Assembly (NCBI RefSeq): GCF_001612945.1 | Contig: NZ_BDBK01000012.1 | Span: forward strand, 310,001-374,000 | DNA length: 64,000 nt | Origin: Nocardia inohanensis NBRC 100128 | GTDB taxonomy: Bacteria; Actinomycetota; Actinomycetes; Mycobacteriales; Mycobacteriaceae | Direction of reading: 5' to 3' | In this document: in pieces, positions 32,867 to 40,289 of the stretch | How the letters are laid out: each line of letters opens with the position of its first letter | Numbering within the stretch: position 1 is the stretch's first letter | Notes under the pieces: generated by a model | The model's input: the letters and a program-made list of their open reading frames with translations, nothing else | Databases searched by the model: none | Told to the model about the DNA's origin: nothing | Position numbers and translations under genes: made by a program

Positions 32867-34817
32867 CCGGGCGCTGAGCGGCGAACCAGGACAGCAACTC
32901 CGGATTGTCGACGGCCGAGGGATCCACCACCTTGCCCGGATCCGCGCCCTGGAGCAGGCGTTTGAGCGGGACTTCCAGCTTCTTGCCGGTGCGGGTGTGG
33001 GGAATGCCGGGGGCGCTGCGGATTTCGTCGGGGACGTGGCGGGGTGAGAGCTCGATGCGGATGACGGCGGCGATGCGCTGCTCCAGGACCGGGGTCAGCT
33101 CGTAGCCCGGCGCGGGGACGATGAACAGGGGCATCCAGTAACCGCCGTGCGGTTCCTCGATCCCGAGCACCAGCGCTTCGGCCACTTCCGGCAAGGCTTC
33201 GACGGCTTGGTAGATGTCGGCGCTGCCCATGCGAATACCGTTGCGGTTCAAGGTGGAATCGGATCGGCCGTGCACGATGACGCCGCCGTGCGCGGTGCGG
33301 GTGATCCAGTCGCCGTGCCGCCAGACGCCGGGGAAGACGTCGAAGTAGGCGTCGCGGTAGCGGGAGCCGTCGGGGTCGTTCCAGAACGCGACCGGCATCG
33401 ATGGCATGGGCGCGGTGACCACCAGCTCGCCGACCTCGCCGCGAACCGGGGTGCCGTTCTCGCTCCAGGAGTCCAGCGCGACACCGAGATACGGGGCCGA
33501 CAGTTCGCCGGGGCGCACCGGGACCGTGCGGACCCCACCGGCGAAGGCCGAGACCACATCGGTGCCGCCGCTGATCGAGGAGACCGGGATATGCTCGCCC
33601 ACCGCATCTCTCAGCCACAGCGAGGAGGCGGGCGGAAGCGCCGAACCGGTGATGCCGACCAGGCGCAGGGCGCTCAGATCGTGGGCGAGCGCGGGGATGA
33701 CGCCCGCCTTCTCACACGACAGCACATAGCCGGGACTGGTGCCGAGCACCGTGGCACGGGTGCGCGCGGCCAGGCCCCACAGCGCATCCGGGCTGGAGTA
33801 GGCGGGGCTGCCGTCGTAGCAGACCACGGTCGCACCCACCAGCAGGCCCGCGACCTGATAGTTCCACATCATCCAGCTGGGGCTGGTGTACCAGAAGAAG
33901 GTGTCCTCGGATCCGATATCCGATTGCAGGGCAAGGGCTTTCAGATGCTCGAGCACCACGCCGCCGTGACCGTGCACGATGCCCTTGGGCTTGCCGGTGG
34001 TGCCGGAGGAGTACAGCACCCACAGCGGATGGTCGAAGGCCACCGGGTTCGGGACCGGCAGCCCGGCGGCCCCGGAGGGGTCTTCGGTGGCGTCCTCCCA
34101 GCTCAGGGCGGCGGGCACGGTGAGGCCGAGATTGGAGACCGCCACCGCGGCACGCAGGGTGGGCAGCCCGGCACGCAATTCGGCTATATCGGAACGCTTG
34201 TCGTGCGCTTTGCCGCCGTAGCGGTAACCGTCGGCGGTGATCAGCACGGTCGGTTCCAGCTGGCCGAGCCGGTCCAGGGCGGCCTTGGCCGTGTAGTCCT
34301 GGCCGCACGCACTCCAGATCGCGCCGAGGCAGGCCGTGGCCAGGAAGGCGATGACGGCCTCGGGGATATTGGGCAGGTAGCCGGCGACCCGGTCGCCGGG
34401 GCGTACCCCGAGCTCACGCAGCGATCGCGCGAGAACGGCGGTGCGGGTGAGCATTTCGTCCCAGGACAGCTCGCGCGGCGGGGTGTCCTCGCTCAGGCCG
34501 ACGAGCGCGGGCTTGTCGGTGCGCGCCTGCCGCAGCACCTGATCGACATAGTTGAGGCGAGCGCCGGGGAACCAGCGCGCCCCGGGCATGGCGGGCTCGG
34601 CGAGCACCTCGCCCGGGATCTCCCCGAGCGCGAAGTACTCCCACACCGCACGCCAGCATCCGGCGATATCGTCGATGGACCACTGCCACAGCTCGTGATA
34701 GTCCGCGGCGTGCACGCCGTATCGCCGCTCGACGAAGCGGGCGAAATCGGTGATGCGCGCCTCCTCGATATCGGTGGCGCTCGGAATCCATTGCGGCGCG
34801 GTCGGGTCGACGCTCAT
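32847..34817 (-). CDS. Acetoacetyl-CoA synthetase
   Basis: A 656-residue acyl-adenylate-forming enzyme that activates acetoacetate to its CoA thioester with ATP. The P-loop-like motif YSSGTTGKPKG, the A5-type segment ISGGTDVVSAF, the HGDW motif and the C-terminal hinge and lysine region (IPHTRTGKKLEVPLK) are all present, and the length and N-terminus (the ACAS_N type region WQWSIDDIAGCW) fit acetoacetate-CoA ligases rather than acetyl-CoA synthetase. The ATG overlaps the stop of the 3-hydroxybutyrate-dehydrogenase-like gene by 4 bp. With the upstream transporter this makes a pathway from external 3-hydroxybutyrate to acetoacetyl-CoA. Confidence 0.9.
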   Translation of the reverse strand: MSVDPTAPQWIPSATDIEEARITDFARFVERRYGVHAADYHELWQWSIDDIAGCWRAVWEYFALGEIPGEVLAEPAMPGARWFPGARLNYVDQVLRQARTDKPALVGLSEDTPPRELSWDEMLTRTAVLARSLRELGVRPGDRVAGYLPNIPEAVIAFLATACLGAIWSACGQDYTAKAALDRLGQLEPTVLITADGYRYGGKAHDKRSDIAELRAGLPTLRAAVAVSNLGLTVPAALSWEDATEDPSGAAGLPVPNPVAFDHPLWVLYSSGTTGKPKGIVHGHGGVVLEHLKALALQSDIGSEDTFFWYTSPSWMMWNYQVAGLLVGATVVCYDGSPAYSSPDALWGLAARTRATVLGTSPGYVLSCEKAGVIPALAHDLSALRLVGITGSALPPASSLWLRDAVGEHIPVSSISGGTDVVSAFAGGVRTVPVRPGELSAPYLGVALDSWSENGTPVRGEVGELVVTAPMPSMPVAFWNDPDGSRYRDAYFDVFPGVWRHGDWITRTAHGGVIVHGRSDSTLNRNGIRMGSADIYQAVEALPEVAEALVLGIEEPHGGYWMPLFIVPAPGYELTPVLEQRIAAVIRIELSPRHVPDEIRSAPGIPHTRTGKKLEVPLKRLLQGADPGKVVDPSAVDNPELLSWFAAQRPATTAAR

Positions 34818-35584
34818 CGTGCGCTCCATCCGCCGTCCATGGTGTAGGACGCACCCGTCACCATTCGCGCGTTGTCCGAGGCCAGCCACGCCACCAGCGA
34901 GGCCACCTCTTCGGGTTCGACCAGATGTTTGACGGCGTTCTCGGTCAGCATGATCCGCTCCACCACCTCTCGCTCCGGAATGCCGTGCGCCTTGGCCTGT
35001 TCGGCGATCTGCTTGTCCACCAGCTGGGTTCGCACATAGCCGGGATTGACGCAATTGCTCGTCACCCCGTGCGGGCCGCCCTCGAGCGCGGTGACCTTCG
35101 AGAGCCCCTCGAGAGCGTGCTTGGCGGTCACGTACGCGGATTTGAAGGCCGAGGCCCGGATCCCGTGCACCGAGGAGATATTCACGATCCGGCCGAACCC
35201 CTGCGCGTACATGTGCGGCAGGACGGCGCGGGTGAGCAGGAACGGGGCCTCCACCATCAGCGCCAGCATGTCGCGGAAGCGCTGCGGCGGGAATTCGGTG
35301 ATCGGGCTGACGGTCTGCACCCCGGCATTGTTGACCAGGATGTCGGCGTCCAGCGCCAGCTCCTCCAGCGCGCTCACCGCCAGCAGATCCACTTCCCAAG
35401 CGCTGCCGTCGATTTCGGCGGCGAGCTGCTTGGCCCCGAGGCCGTCGATATCGGCCACGGTGACCCGGGCGCCGCGCGCGGCCAGCTCCCGCGCGCACGC
35501 CGCGCCGATCCCGCTCGCGCCGCCGGTCACCAGCGCCGTCCGGCCGCACAGTTCCCCGCGCCGGGGTCCGGTCGTGCCGCTCAT
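34814..35584 (-). CDS. 3-hydroxybutyrate dehydrogenase-like SDR
   Basis: 256 residues of a classical SDR: TGGASGIG cofactor motif, VADIDG with Asp selecting NAD, NNAGVQ, catalytic Ser in NISSVHG and YVTAK. The segment YVRTQLVDKQIAEQAKAHGI is typical of D-3-hydroxybutyrate dehydrogenases, which oxidise 3-hydroxybutyrate to acetoacetate. The neighbours support this: an MHS-type transporter upstream (4-bp overlap) and acetoacetyl-CoA synthetase downstream (4-bp overlap). ATG 35584. Confidence 0.87.
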   Translation of the reverse strand: MSGTTGPRRGELCGRTALVTGGASGIGAACARELAARGARVTVADIDGLGAKQLAAEIDGSAWEVDLLAVSALEELALDADILVNNAGVQTVSPITEFPPQRFRDMLALMVEAPFLLTRAVLPHMYAQGFGRIVNISSVHGIRASAFKSAYVTAKHALEGLSKVTALEGGPHGVTSNCVNPGYVRTQLVDKQIAEQAKAHGIPEREVVERIMLTENAVKHLVEPEEVASLVAWLASDNARMVTGASYTMDGGWSAR

Positions 35585-36960
35585 GCCACCTTCACCTTCG
35601 AATTCGCCTCCGCCACCAGCATTTCCGCGTCCGCGCGATCCACCTCGGCCAGATCCGCGCCCTTGGTCTCCCGGGCGAACAGCGCCGCCACCACGGTGAT
35701 GGCGCACGCACCCGCCAGGTACCAGGCGATCGGGACCGAGGAGTGGTAGGTGCTGAGCAGCCGCACCGCGATGATCGGCGCGAGCGATCCGGCCACGATG
35801 GAGGTCACCTGATAGCCCAGGGACACACCGGAATAGCGCATGCGGGTCGGGAACATCTCGGCCATGATGGCCGGCTGGGCGGCGTACATGAAGGCGTGGA
35901 AGACCAGGCCGATGATGATGGCGGACAGGATCACCGCATTGTGCTTGGAGTCCATCATGGGGAAGGCGAAGAAGCCCCAGGTGCCCGCCGCGAGCGCGCC
36001 GATCAGGTAGATCGGCCGCCGGCCGAACCGGTCGCTGAGCCGTCCCACCAGTGGGATCACCAGGAAGTGCACGGTGTGCGCGGCCAGCAGCCACCACAGG
36101 ATCACCTTGGTGTTGGCGCCCACGTGGACTTTCAGATAGGTGATGGAGAAGGTGACGATCAGGTAGTAGCTGATGTTCTCGCCGAAGCGCAGGCCCATGG
36201 CGGTGAGCACGCCGCGCGGGTACCGCCGCAGCACCTCCAGCGCACTGAACGAAGCCGCCTTCTCCTGCTCCGCGACCTGTTGTGCGGCAAGGAAAATGGG
36301 GGCGTCGGTGATCTGCCGGCGCACGTAGTAGCCGACCAGTACCACCACCGCCGACAGCCAGAACGCGACGCGCCAGCCCCACGACAGGAAGGCCGCGTCC
36401 GACAGCGTCGAGGTCAGCACCAGCAGCACGACGGTGGCGAGCATATTTCCGACCGGCACCGCCGCCTGCGGCCACGAGGCCCAGAACGCGCGGCTCTTGC
36501 TCGGACTGTGCTCGGCGACCAGCAGTACCGCGCCGCCCCACTCACCGCCGACCGCGAAGCCCTGAATGAAGCGCAGTGCGACCAGCAGCGCCGGAGCCAG
36601 ATACCCGACCTGTCCGAAGGTCGGCAGGCAGCCCATCAGGAAGGTGGACGCGCCGACCAGGATCAGGCTCAGCTGCAAGAGCTTCTTGCGGCCGTACTTG
36701 TCGCCGAAGTGGCCGAACACCACGCCACCGAGGGGCCGCGCCGCGAACCCGACCGCATAGGTGATGAACGCGGCCAGGATGGCATCCAGATCGCTGGTCC
36801 CCTTGGCGAAGAACACCTTGTTGAACACCAGCGTCGCCGCCGTGCCATAGAGAAAGAACTCGTACCACTCGACGACGGTCCCCGCCATCGATGCGGCCAC
36901 CACTCGCCGTAACCCGGCCAGCGCCGACCCCGGCTCCGGTTCCGATACCCGGACGCTCAT
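35581..36960 (-). CDS. MHS-family MFS transporter, likely for 3-hydroxybutyrate
   Basis: 459 residues with 12 transmembrane helices of the metabolite:H+ symporter (MHS) family. Signatures: GTVVEWYEFFLYG in helix 1, FGHFGDKYGRKK between helices 2 and 3, RFIQGFAVGGEWGGA in helix 4, and GRLSDRFGRRP in the second half. MHS members import organic acids such as citrate, ketoglutarate or proline betaine. As the first gene of an operon with hydroxybutyrate dehydrogenase and acetoacetyl-CoA synthetase, the cargo is probably 3-hydroxybutyrate or acetoacetate. ATG 36960 with GAAGGAG upstream. The 291-bp gap to the next gene holds its promoter; I see no clear operator there. Confidence 0.88.
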   Translation of the reverse strand: MSVRVSEPEPGSALAGLRRVVAASMAGTVVEWYEFFLYGTAATLVFNKVFFAKGTSDLDAILAAFITYAVGFAARPLGGVVFGHFGDKYGRKKLLQLSLILVGASTFLMGCLPTFGQVGYLAPALLVALRFIQGFAVGGEWGGAVLLVAEHSPSKSRAFWASWPQAAVPVGNMLATVVLLVLTSTLSDAAFLSWGWRVAFWLSAVVVLVGYYVRRQITDAPIFLAAQQVAEQEKAASFSALEVLRRYPRGVLTAMGLRFGENISYYLIVTFSITYLKVHVGANTKVILWWLLAAHTVHFLVIPLVGRLSDRFGRRPIYLIGALAAGTWGFFAFPMMDSKHNAVILSAIIIGLVFHAFMYAAQPAIMAEMFPTRMRYSGVSLGYQVTSIVAGSLAPIIAVRLLSTYHSSVPIAWYLAGACAITVVAALFARETKGADLAEVDRADAEMLVAEANSKVKVA

Positions 36961-37251
36961 CGCGCACTCCTTCACGCTCGGGCCCGCCACACCCTCATCG
37001 TGTGACGGGGCCCACAAACTTCGATGCCAAGGAGTATTCGTGCACATTCCCAGCCCACGCAATGACCAGTTCCGCAACCACAATCTGCAAATCCGCACAA
37101 AAGCCCGTGACCACCGCCACTTCCCCTCCCGATCCGCATAACCGGCGCGAGGCCGTCACATCGCAGCAAGCAAACCGATAGGTCGCGATTCGGTCTCGAG
37201 CGGGCCGCGCCTCCGCCTTAACGCCCCGATTTCGCCCTAACGTCGCGAGGC

Positions 37252-37494
37252 ATGACGCAAAAAAAGCTCATCGGCCTGCTCGTCGGTGCGTTTGTTTGTG
37301 CCGCCGTATTCACCTCCAACCCCACCCCCGCCGGTGCCTCCGGTGATGTCGGAACACCCGGGGGTCCGACTGCGAGCAACGCTCCACACGGCTCCACACC
37401 CGCCGGTTCCCTGCCCGAAAGGCCGGTCCCCGCACCGGAAAAGATCCTTCCGGCCAGTCCCCCCGGCGGCGGTTTCCTCTGCCCCACCCCGTGA
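37252..37494 (+). CDS. Small exported proline-rich protein
   Basis: 80 residues. Residues 1-29 form a signal peptide (KKLIGLLVGAFVCAAVFT core, cleavage near AGASG). The mature 50 residues are Pro/Gly/Ser/Thr-rich with one cysteine near the end (GGGFLCPTP). No family recognised. ATG 37252. It stands alone and is followed by a very strong terminator, which supports a real transcript. Confidence 0.6.
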   Translation: MTQKKLIGLLVGAFVCAAVFTSNPTPAGASGDVGTPGGPTASNAPHGSTPAGSLPERPVPAPEKILPASPPGGGFLCPTP

Positions 37495-37530
37495 TCCGTA
37501 CCGGACGTTGCTCCGAACTGCGAGAATACG

Positions 37531-37561
37531 AGCCTCTCCGGCCTTGCCGGAGAGGCTTTTT
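37531..37561 (+). terminator. Strong intrinsic terminator
   Basis: A perfect 12-bp stem, AGCCTCTCCGGC / GCCGGAGAGGCT, with a CTT loop (37543-37545) and a run of T right after (37557-37561). It ends the small exported-protein transcript and faces the end of the convergent MFS gene. Confidence 0.9.
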
Positions 37562-37596
37562 CGTGTTCGCGGACAGGTGGGACGTCTACCGAATCC

Positions 37597-38844
37597 TCAC
37601 GCGACGAGGGCGAATTCCGTCGCCGCCGGAGTGGGAGCGGGCTCCCGCGCGGGCCACAACCGCAGCGCCGCCGCGATGCCCACACCTGCGATCACGGTCA
37701 GGGTCGCCCAGGTGGCGGTGAAGCCCGCGGCGGTGGTCAGCCGGCCGGCGATCGGATAGGTGAGCAGCCAGGCCAGGTGAGACAGCGAGAATTGGGCGGC
37801 GAACAGAGCGGGCCGTTCGGCGGGGCGGGCGGAGCTGCGCAGGACCTGGCCGGTGGGGGTGAGGATGGCGGCGGTACCGGCGCCGATCGTTGCCCAGATC
37901 GCGATCGCCGCCATCCAACGCCAGTCGCCGGTGGTGGCCAGTGACAGGGCCAGGCCCGAGGCGAGACCGGCGAGCAGCGTGGCCGCGCCGGTCAGCATGA
38001 TCGGCCGGGCGCCGACGCGGTCGAGCACGCCCGGTAGCGAAAGGGCGATGACCATCGTGCCGAAACCGTTGGCGGCCAGCAGCATTGCAACGCCGGACTG
38101 GGTGCCGCCGAGGGTGTCGCGGACATAGTTGACGGTGTTGACCATGATCACCGAACCGGCGGCGGCGACCACCAGGTTCAAGCCCAGGAGACCGCGCAGG
38201 CGAGGGGTGGTGGCGAAGCTGCGCATTCCCGCCGAGATGCGGTCGAGGAAGTCCGTCTGCGGGGCGGCGGTGGCGTTCGGGATGCGGGTGCCGGTTACCA
38301 GGAGCGCGGAGAGCACGAAACCCGTTGCGGTGCCGACGAAGAGCCAGTGGAAGCTGATCACGGTCAGGGCGGCGGCGGCCAGCATCGGGCTGAGCAGGGT
38401 CTCCATGGTGGCGGCCAGTTGGGCGGCGGAGAGGGCTCGGGTGTAGTCCTGCTCGGCGGGCAGGATGTCGGGGATCACCGCCTGATACGTGGGAGTGAAA
38501 GCGGCCGAGGCGGTTTGGAGTACGGCGATCAGGACGTAGATCTGCCAGATCTGGTCGATGAAGGGCAGGGCCAGGACCACGGCCGCGCGAATCAGGTTGA
38601 GGGAGACCAGGAACAGGCGGCGTGGGAAGCGGTCGGCGTAAGCGCCGACGACCGGTGCGACGGTCACGTAGACGAGCATCTTGATGGTGAGGGCGGTGCC
38701 GAGCACCGCGGCCGCGTTACCGCCGGCGAGCTCGTAGGCGAGCAGGCCGAGGGCGACGGTCGTCAATCCGGTACCGAAGAGTGCGGAGACCTGGGCGGTG
38801 AAGAGGCGGAGGTAATCGCGGTTGCGGAACAGCAAGGAGAACAT
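37597..38844 (-). CDS. MFS transporter, possible copper-responsive exporter
   Basis: 415 residues, 12 predicted transmembrane helices, related to the EntS/MdfA-like drug or siderophore exporters of actinomycetes. Typical segments: LFRNRDYLRLFTAQVSALFG at the N-terminus, GAYADRFPRRLFL between helices 2 and 3, and DRVGARPIMLTG between helices 8 and 9. ATG 38844 with AGGAC ahead is the start. The gene is 14 bp downstream of a 36-codon Cys-rich ORF, and both sit behind a CsoR-type operator, so expression may rise with copper. The cargo is unknown; it has no obvious metal-binding cysteines or histidine clusters. Confidence 0.82.
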   Translation of the reverse strand: MFSLLFRNRDYLRLFTAQVSALFGTGLTTVALGLLAYELAGGNAAAVLGTALTIKMLVYVTVAPVVGAYADRFPRRLFLVSLNLIRAAVVLALPFIDQIWQIYVLIAVLQTASAAFTPTYQAVIPDILPAEQDYTRALSAAQLAATMETLLSPMLAAAALTVISFHWLFVGTATGFVLSALLVTGTRIPNATAAPQTDFLDRISAGMRSFATTPRLRGLLGLNLVVAAAGSVIMVNTVNYVRDTLGGTQSGVAMLLAANGFGTMVIALSLPGVLDRVGARPIMLTGAATLLAGLASGLALSLATTGDWRWMAAIAIWATIGAGTAAILTPTGQVLRSSARPAERPALFAAQFSLSHLAWLLTYPIAGRLTTAAGFTATWATLTVIAGVGIAAALRLWPAREPAPTPAATEFALVA

Positions 38845-38858
38845 CGGAAGTCCTGTGG

Positions 38859-38969
38859 CTAGGGCTCGGACGAAGTTTCCACTTCGCGCGCCGAGCTGAT
38901 GGCGGGGTGGGTGAGGTCCGCGCAACAGCTACAGGTCGTTCCGGTGACGGCAACGGTGATGGCGCTCAT
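38859..38969 (-). CDS. 36-residue Cys-rich peptide resembling the start of an HMA domain
   Basis: A short open frame with a good ribosome site (GAGAAGGGA, 6 bases before ATG 38969) ending in TAG at 38859. The peptide begins MSAITVAVTGTTCSCCADL. This matches the first strand and metal loop of heavy-metal-associated domains (strand, then G-M/T-T-C-x-x-C), with Cys13 and Cys16 plus an extra Cys15. It stops after about half an HMA domain. It is preceded by a 17-bp CsoR-type palindrome and followed after 14 bp by an MFS gene. It could be a copper-binding peptide, a translated leader, or what is left of a copper chaperone gene. Confidence 0.5.
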   Translation of the reverse strand: MSAITVAVTGTTCSCCADLTHPAISSAREVETSSEP

Positions 38970-39013
38970 CGCATATCCCTTCTCGGTGCCGTCGGTCGGC
39001 AGCACCGAGAACT

Positions 39014-39030
39014 ATACCCCCTGGGGGTAT
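39014..39030. promoter_or_regulatory. CsoR-type copper operator
   Basis: ATACCCCCTGGGGGTAT, a perfect 17-bp palindrome matching the known operator form of CsoR/RicR copper repressors. It lies 45 bp before the ATG of the 36-residue peptide on the minus strand and 27 bp before the stop of the upstream monooxygenase gene. No csoR gene is in the window, so the repressor must be encoded elsewhere. Confidence 0.75.
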
Positions 39031-39057
39031 GCTTCGCAACGGTAGCGATATGCCTGT

Positions 39058-40197
39058 TCAGTGCTGCGGCGGCTCCCACTCCAGCACCGGGGCCAGGCCG
39101 TCGAGGAGTTTCGCCGGTGGAGTCAGCCGCACCACGAGGTCACGCAGGGCGGCCAGCGGCGGGAAGCTCCAGTGCGCCACCGCGCCGATTCGATGCGAGC
39201 GGGTCGCGATCGCCTGGGTGCGCGGCCGCCGGTCCTTGTCGTAGGCCGCCAGCGCCGCGCCGATGCCCGCGTGCCGGTCGAGCAGCGCCGCCAACGTAAC
39301 GGCATCCTCCAGAGCTTGGTTCGCGCCCTGTCCCATATTCGGGGTCATGGCGTGCGCAGAATCGCCGAGCAGGGCGACCCGGGTCGAGACGAAGGTGTCC
39401 AGGGGCGGGAGCTCGAAGATGTCGTGCCGCAGAATCGCGTCCTCCTCGGCGGCCTCGAGCAGCTCCGGAATCGGCTGGTGCCACCTACCGAATCGGCGCT
39501 TCAGCTCGGCCAGCTCACCGTCGGCACTGCGCTCCCCCGCCGGCACGCCGGCCACGCCGAACAGGTACACCCGGCCATCGGGCAAGGGCCCCAAACCGAC
39601 TCGCTCACCGCGGCCCCAGGTCTCCCCGCCCGCTTGCAGCGGCCGCTCCGGCCGCACCACCACCCGCCAGGTCGTGTATCCGGCGTATTCCGGCCGCACC
39701 TCACCCCAGATCGCCCGCCGCACCGTGCTGCGAATCCCATCCGCGCCCACCACCAGGTCCGCCCGCGAAACCCCGTGCGAGTGCACCACTTCCACCTGCT
39801 CCCCCACCACCCGGACCTCCTTCACCTCGGTATCCAGGTGCAGCGCGCCGGCCGCCACCGCGGCACGCATGATCTCCAGCAGTTCGGCGCGGTGCACGAT
39901 CACCACCGGGCCGAATCGCCGGGCCAGCTCCGCGGTGTCGGTGCGCGAGAGCCAACGGCCCGAGACATCGCGAATACCGGCCTGGGTATCCACCATGGCC
40001 CGCGCCCGGACCGCATCACCCAGACCGAGGGCGTCCAGCGCCCGAATCCCGTTGGACCACAGCGAAAGCCCGGCCCCCACCTCACCGAAGGCCTTGGCCT
40101 TCTCCAGCACCTCGACATCCCAGCCGCTCCGGCTCAATGCCCGCGCCGCCGCCAGCCCGCCGATGCCGCCGCCGACCACGATCGCCTTGCGCGCCAT
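39058..40197 (-). CDS. FAD-dependent monooxygenase
   Basis: 379 residues of the PHBH-type flavin hydroxylase family. GGGIGGLAAARAL binds the FAD dinucleotide, VVGADGIRSTVRR is the DG motif, and LLGDSAHAMTPNMGQGANQA is the GD motif contacting the ribityl chain. There is no second dinucleotide motif, so NAD(P)H is bound only transiently. It would hydroxylate an aromatic or similar substrate. ATG 40197 is chosen; the longer frame adds an unconserved leader. It stands alone, 92 bp from the stop of the LuxR gene on the same strand. Confidence 0.87.
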   Translation of the reverse strand: MARKAIVVGGGIGGLAAARALSRSGWDVEVLEKAKAFGEVGAGLSLWSNGIRALDALGLGDAVRARAMVDTQAGIRDVSGRWLSRTDTAELARRFGPVVIVHRAELLEIMRAAVAAGALHLDTEVKEVRVVGEQVEVVHSHGVSRADLVVGADGIRSTVRRAIWGEVRPEYAGYTTWRVVVRPERPLQAGGETWGRGERVGLGPLPDGRVYLFGVAGVPAGERSADGELAELKRRFGRWHQPIPELLEAAEEDAILRHDIFELPPLDTFVSTRVALLGDSAHAMTPNMGQGANQALEDAVTLAALLDRHAGIGAALAAYDKDRRPRTQAIATRSHRIGAVAHWSFPPLAALRDLVVRLTPPAKLLDGLAPVLEWEPPQH

Positions 40198-40289
40198 TAC
40201 CCACTCCGATCTCGTGCCTCCGCAACTGGGTGCACGGTATGCGCCGGGCACGGCTCCGGGCATCGGGCATCTGCCTGAATCCGAGTGCC

